From positions 11,669 to 75,668 of the forward strand of contig JBPCVV010000338.1 in assembly GCA_051010195.1 (NCBI GenBank): a stretch of 64,000 bases of DNA, given 5' to 3'. This stretch comes from Anderseniella sp051010195 (GTDB taxonomy: Bacteria > Pseudomonadota > Alphaproteobacteria > Rhizobiales > Aestuariivirgaceae). The position numbers were made by a program, and so were the translations under genes. The notes beneath the pieces were generated by a model. It was not told where the DNA came from, made no database searches, and saw only the letters and a program-made list of their open reading frames with translations. How positions within the stretch are numbered: position 1 is the stretch's first letter; every line of letters begins with the position of its first letter. Shown piece after piece: positions 60,601 to 64,000 of this stretch.

Positions 60601-63351
60601 TTAACCCTTGTCGTCGGAGACAGCCAGTTTTTTCAACTGATAGACCAAGTCGAGGGCTTCGCGGGGACTGAGGTCGTCCGGCAGGATTTCTTCCAGTTTT
60701 TGCTGCAATTGCGATGGCGCACCAGCCGACTCTGCAGATTGTTTGGCAACCGGGACCGAAAACAGCGGCAGGTCATCGATGATATGGCTGCGCGACTGGG
60801 CGCGCTCGCTTTCCTCCAGCAGATGCAGGACTTCCGAGGCGCGCTCGATGACGCCGGCGGGAAGGCCCGCCAGCCGGGCCACCTGAATCCCGTACGACCT
60901 GTCGGCAGCACCAGGTGCCACTTCGTGCAGGAAGATCACCTCGCCCTGCCACTCGCGCACCTTTACCGTGGCGTTCTTGACCCGGTCGAGCTTGCCGGAC
61001 AGGGCGGTCAACTCGTGAAAATGCGTGGCAAACAGCGACCGGCACCGGTTGACCTCGTGCAGATGCTCGACGCAGGCCCAGGCAATCGACAGGCCGTCAT
61101 AGGTTGCCGTGCCGCGGCCGATCTCGTCCAGAATGACCAGCGAGCGCTCGGTGGCCAGGTTGAGGATGGTCGCGGTTTCCACCATCTCGACCATGAAGGT
61201 GGACCGTCCGCGCGCCAGGTCATCGGCTGCACCCACCCGGCTGAAGATCCGGTCCACGACGCCAATACGGGCGGACTGGGCCGGCACGAAACTACCCATC
61301 TGGGCCAATAGGGCGATGATTGCATTCTGCCTGAGATAGGTCGACTTGCCGGCCATGTTGGGGCCGGTCAGCAAGGTGATATGGCGTGTCGGGGCGCGAT
61401 CATCATCCTGCTCACCGGCTGACAGCATGCAGTCGTTGGGCACAAAAGCTGGTCCCGCCTGACGGCGCAGCGAGGCTTCCACCACCGGGTGGCGGCCGGC
61501 CTCGACCTGAAAGCTGCGCGAGGCATCCATGTGCGGTCTTGCGTAATCGTGCCGCACCGCCAATTCGGCCAGCGCGCAATAGACGTCCAACTCGGCCAGC
61601 GCATCGGAGACAGCGTGCAGCATGGCGGCGCGTTCACAGGCCTCCTCGGCCAGGTGCTCGAACATTTCGATTTCGATGGCGCGCGCCCGGTCGCCGGCAA
61701 GCGATATCTTCTGCTCCAGCCCGGTAAGCTCGGTGGTGGTGAAGCGCATGGCATTGGCCATGGTTTGGCGATGGATGAACTCACCCGTATGATCTGCACC
61801 GAGCAGTTTCTCACCGCCCTGCTGGTTCAGTTCGATGAAATAGCCCAGCATGTTGTTGTGTTTTATCTTGAGCGCCTTGAGGCCGGTTTCCCCGGCGTAC
61901 CTGGTCTGCAGGCCAGCAATGACCTTGCGGCTTTCGTCGCGCAGCGACCGGTTTTCATCAAGTTCGTCATTGGCGCCTGCACGAATGAAACCGCCATCGC
62001 GCGTGGTGGCCGGCAATTCCACCGCAAGTAGTGTGTCCAGGCGCGTGGCAAACTCCGTATCCGCCTGCCCGAGCGCCTGCCAGATGCCGGCCAGCCGGTC
62101 CGGCCACGGGTCGATGCCGGATTTCCCGGCATGCGTCTCGGCAAGCCTGGCACACAGCATGACGCCATCCTTTATGGCAGCAAGATCGCGCGGCGAGCCG
62201 CGCTTCAGGCTCAGTCTTGCCAGTGCCCGGTTCATGTCGGGCGCCTGGCGCAGCGCGTCCCTGATGTCTGCACAAGGGCCTGAGTCAGATGTCAGCGCCT
62301 CCACCGCGTCATGGCGTGCCACGATCACATCAACACCGGTCACCGGTGCCGCCAGCCGGTCAGCCAGCAAGCGGCCGCCGGGCCCGGTGACGGTCAGGTC
62401 AATGGTGTGCAGCAGGCTACCATTGCGGTCGCCTGACAGCGTCCTGACCAGTTCCAGATTGGCTCGCGTCGCGGCATCGATCAGCACTATGTGCCCGGGC
62501 TCTACCACCGTCGGAGGCCGCAGGCTGGGCGTTTTGCCGACCTGGGTCAGCATGACATAGTCAAGCAGGACGCCGGCGGCAGCCGTCGCGGCCCGGTCAA
62601 AGCTGCCGAACGCGTCCAGCGACGCCACCTGGTAGTGTTCCTGCAACCGGTTGCGGGCGGACGTTGAATCGAACCTGGATGCCGGCAACGGCGTTATGGT
62701 TGCCGCGACTTCATCCAGCAGCAGCGACAGTTCGCCGTCGCCCAGAAGTGCATCGGACACCAGCATTTCGGATGGGTCGATACGCGCCAGTTCGGACATC
62801 AGCGCGGAACCGGTTACCGATGTCACCGAGAACTCGCCGCTCGACATATCCAGCCACGACAGCGCCATCCTGTCGTCGGCCTTGATGCGGGCCAGGCAGG
62901 CCAGGTAGTTGCTGCGCCCTGCCTGCAGAAGGTTATCTTCGGTGATCGTGCCGGGTGTCACCAGGCGGACCACGTCTCGGCGCACGACCGATTTTGAACC
63001 GCGCTTTTTCGCTTCCGCCGGATCTTCGGTCTGCTCACAGACCGCGACCTTGTGGCCAAGCCGGATCAGCTTCTGCAGATAATCATCGGCGGCATGAACC
63101 GGCACGCCGCACATGGGGATATCATCGCCCAGGTGCTTGCCGCGCTTGGTCAGCGCGATCCCGAGGGCGGCAGAGGCCACTTCGGCATCTTTGAAAAACA
63201 GCTCGTAGAAATCCCCCATGCGATAGAACAGCAGGCTTTCGGGATGCGCCTGCTTGATCTCGGTATACTGCGCCATCATGGGCGTCATCTTGCCGACCTG
63301 GTCTGATGCGGCTGCGCCGGTGGGCGATGGTTGCTGCTGCGGTCTGTTCAT
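60601..63351 (-). CDS. mutS: DNA mismatch repair protein MutS
   Basis: A 916-residue protein. The mismatch-reading Phe-x-Glu is in YRMGDFYELFFKDAEV. The ATPase has Walker A LLTGPNMAGKSTYLRQNA and Walker B LVILDEIGRGTATYDGLS. The C-terminal helix-turn-helix and a dimerisation tail end the protein. Full length, with the usual short Gln/Pro-rich N-terminus. mutS-glnD-murJ-trpS is a conserved run in Alphaproteobacteria. mutL is not in the window. Confidence 0.97.
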   Translation of the reverse strand: MNRPQQQPSPTGAAASDQVGKMTPMMAQYTEIKQAHPESLLFYRMGDFYELFFKDAEVASAALGIALTKRGKHLGDDIPMCGVPVHAADDYLQKLIRLGHKVAVCEQTEDPAEAKKRGSKSVVRRDVVRLVTPGTITEDNLLQAGRSNYLACLARIKADDRMALSWLDMSSGEFSVTSVTGSALMSELARIDPSEMLVSDALLGDGELSLLLDEVAATITPLPASRFDSTSARNRLQEHYQVASLDAFGSFDRAATAAAGVLLDYVMLTQVGKTPSLRPPTVVEPGHIVLIDAATRANLELVRTLSGDRNGSLLHTIDLTVTGPGGRLLADRLAAPVTGVDVIVARHDAVEALTSDSGPCADIRDALRQAPDMNRALARLSLKRGSPRDLAAIKDGVMLCARLAETHAGKSGIDPWPDRLAGIWQALGQADTEFATRLDTLLAVELPATTRDGGFIRAGANDELDENRSLRDESRKVIAGLQTRYAGETGLKALKIKHNNMLGYFIELNQQGGEKLLGADHTGEFIHRQTMANAMRFTTTELTGLEQKISLAGDRARAIEIEMFEHLAEEACERAAMLHAVSDALAELDVYCALAELAVRHDYARPHMDASRSFQVEAGRHPVVEASLRRQAGPAFVPNDCMLSAGEQDDDRAPTRHITLLTGPNMAGKSTYLRQNAIIALLAQMGSFVPAQSARIGVVDRIFSRVGAADDLARGRSTFMVEMVETATILNLATERSLVILDEIGRGTATYDGLSIAWACVEHLHEVNRCRSLFATHFHELTALSGKLDRVKNATVKVREWQGEVIFLHEVAPGAADRSYGIQVARLAGLPAGVIERASEVLHLLEESERAQSRSHIIDDLPLFSVPVAKQSAESAGAPSQLQQKLEEILPDDLSPREALDLVYQLKKLAVSDDKG

Positions 63352-63431
63352 GGTGGCGGCAGACTACTCCATCGAAGGCAGTCTCGTCGCTTGCCCTTTT
63401 GCCGCCATCCACAGCAGGGTTTGGACCGGGC

Positions 63432-64000
63432 TTATGCGGCATCTCCGGGCTGCATGAGACCGGCGACAGCCTCTTCAAGATCAGCACGGTCAAACGGTTT
63501 GGTCAGGTAACCGTCCATGCCGGCGTTCAGACAGGTGCGCTGGCTGTCTTCACGCAGATTGGCGGTCAGGGCCAGGATGGGCACACGGGTTTTGACGCGA
63601 TGCTGTTTTTCCAGCTTGCGAATCTGCTTGGTGGTTTCGACACCGTCGATTTTCGGCATGAAGATATCCATCAGGATGATGTCGTGCGCGATGGATTTTT
63701 TCGACCTCAACTGGCGCGTGATCTCGGCAATTGCGTCTTCGCCATTGTCGAGATGGGTCACAGTATGACCAGCTGCCTTGAGCATTTTCGTGGCCAGCAG
63801 CATGTTGATCTTGTTGTCTTCGACCAGCATGACATTGAGCCCGGCATTATCCTTGACCCTGCGCAGCCGGCGAGCGGTCTTCCTGAGCGAGGTAACCGGT
63901 TTGCGCATCGGGTCGGGGTTGGTCGACAACTGGGCCAGCAATGTTGCCCGGCGCGTCGGTTTGAGCAGATAGCCGATGCGGACATCGTCTATAAGTTTCC
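63432..64000 (-). CDS. Hybrid sensor kinase C-terminus with two receiver domains (partial)
   Basis: The open frame enters from the right edge. The first ~20 residues (IDDVRIGYLLKPTRRATLLAQL) look like the end of one receiver domain, with the switch Lys-Pro. After a basic linker a second, complete receiver follows: VMLVEDNKINMLLATKML (acidic pair), phospho-acceptor Asp in IILMDIFMPKIDG, Thr in ILALTANL, and Lys in GYLTKPFD. Tandem receivers at a C-terminus are typical of hybrid histidine kinases. No histidine kinase domain is in the window, so the type of sensor is unknown. It lies 80 bp upstream of mutS on the same strand. Confidence 0.85.
   Translation of the reverse strand, partial: KLIDDVRIGYLLKPTRRATLLAQLSTNPDPMRKPVTSLRKTARRLRRVKDNAGLNVMLVEDNKINMLLATKMLKAAGHTVTHLDNGEDAIAEITRQLRSKKSIAHDIILMDIFMPKIDGVETTKQIRKLEKQHRVKTRVPILALTANLREDSQRTCLNAGMDGYLTKPFDRADLEEAVAGLMQPGDAA

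Overview
The window is 64 kb of a high-GC chromosome from an alphaproteobacterium, most likely a member of the Hyphomicrobiales (Rhizobiales) or a close relative. The assignment rests on gene content and order. It has an ActS/RegB-ActR/RegA redox pair beside an MmcB gene, an Irr-type Fur regulator divergent from fabA-fabB-fabI, the run dut-coaBC-ubiB-ubiE / mutM-echA-rpsT-dnaA, and a long run nfu-tsaB-miaB-phoH-ybeY-corC-lnt-xre-metK-trmB-rimP-nusA-infB. The species cannot be named from the sequence alone. Nearly all of the window is dense chromosomal coding sequence. I see no rRNA, tRNA, insertion sequence, prophage, CRISPR array or plasmid gene.

Layout. 1-3.8 kb: the end of a GT4 glycosyltransferase, then a minus-strand set of carotenoid-type genes (CrtI-family desaturase, PlsC-type acyltransferase, GT2 glycosyltransferase) that together suggest an acylated carotenoid glycoside. 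4.1-6.3 kb: an ABC-2 exporter pair and mmcB. 6.3-9.1 kb: regA and regB with a divergent senC/SCO1 gene, a redox and cytochrome-oxidase module. 9.2-13.5 kb: intracellular PHB depolymerase, a YgjP-type metalloprotease and a class A penicillin-binding protein. 13.7-21.2 kb: the replication cluster gyrB, recF, dnaN, dnaA and rpsT, all on the minus strand. 21.4-28.2 kb: echA and mutM (minus), then ubiE, ubiB, coaBC, dut and a MoeB/ThiF-like gene (plus). 28.2-33.4 kb: fabI, fabB, fabA, divergent irr, an SH3 protein and a D-2-hydroxyacid dehydrogenase. 33.5-43.2 kb: the translation and RNA operons pnp-rpsO and truB-rbfA-infB-ylxR-nusA-rimP. 43.4-54.8 kb: trmB, metK, xre, lnt, corC, ybeY, phoH, miaB, a tsaB-rimI fusion and nfu. 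54.9-64 kb: trpS, murJ, glnD, mutS and the end of a hybrid sensor kinase.

Most of the content is ordinary, and I did not find a clearly novel multi-gene system. The points that deserve a second look are: the carotenoid desaturase/acyltransferase/glycosyltransferase set; the single-ORF fusion of TsaB and RimI; a decayed TetR regulator inserted between metK and trmB beside an intact redoxin; a 17-bp near-ICE palindrome upstream of nfu; an Irr whose His triplet reads His-Cys-His; an lnt gene with no ATG/GTG/TTG at its expected start but a CTG overlapping the corC stop; a perfect CtrA-type site upstream of the PBP gene; and a folded leader candidate upstream of metK.

Start codons were re-chosen for many genes using Shine-Dalgarno spacing and the usual family N-terminus. 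Each case is explained in its entry.
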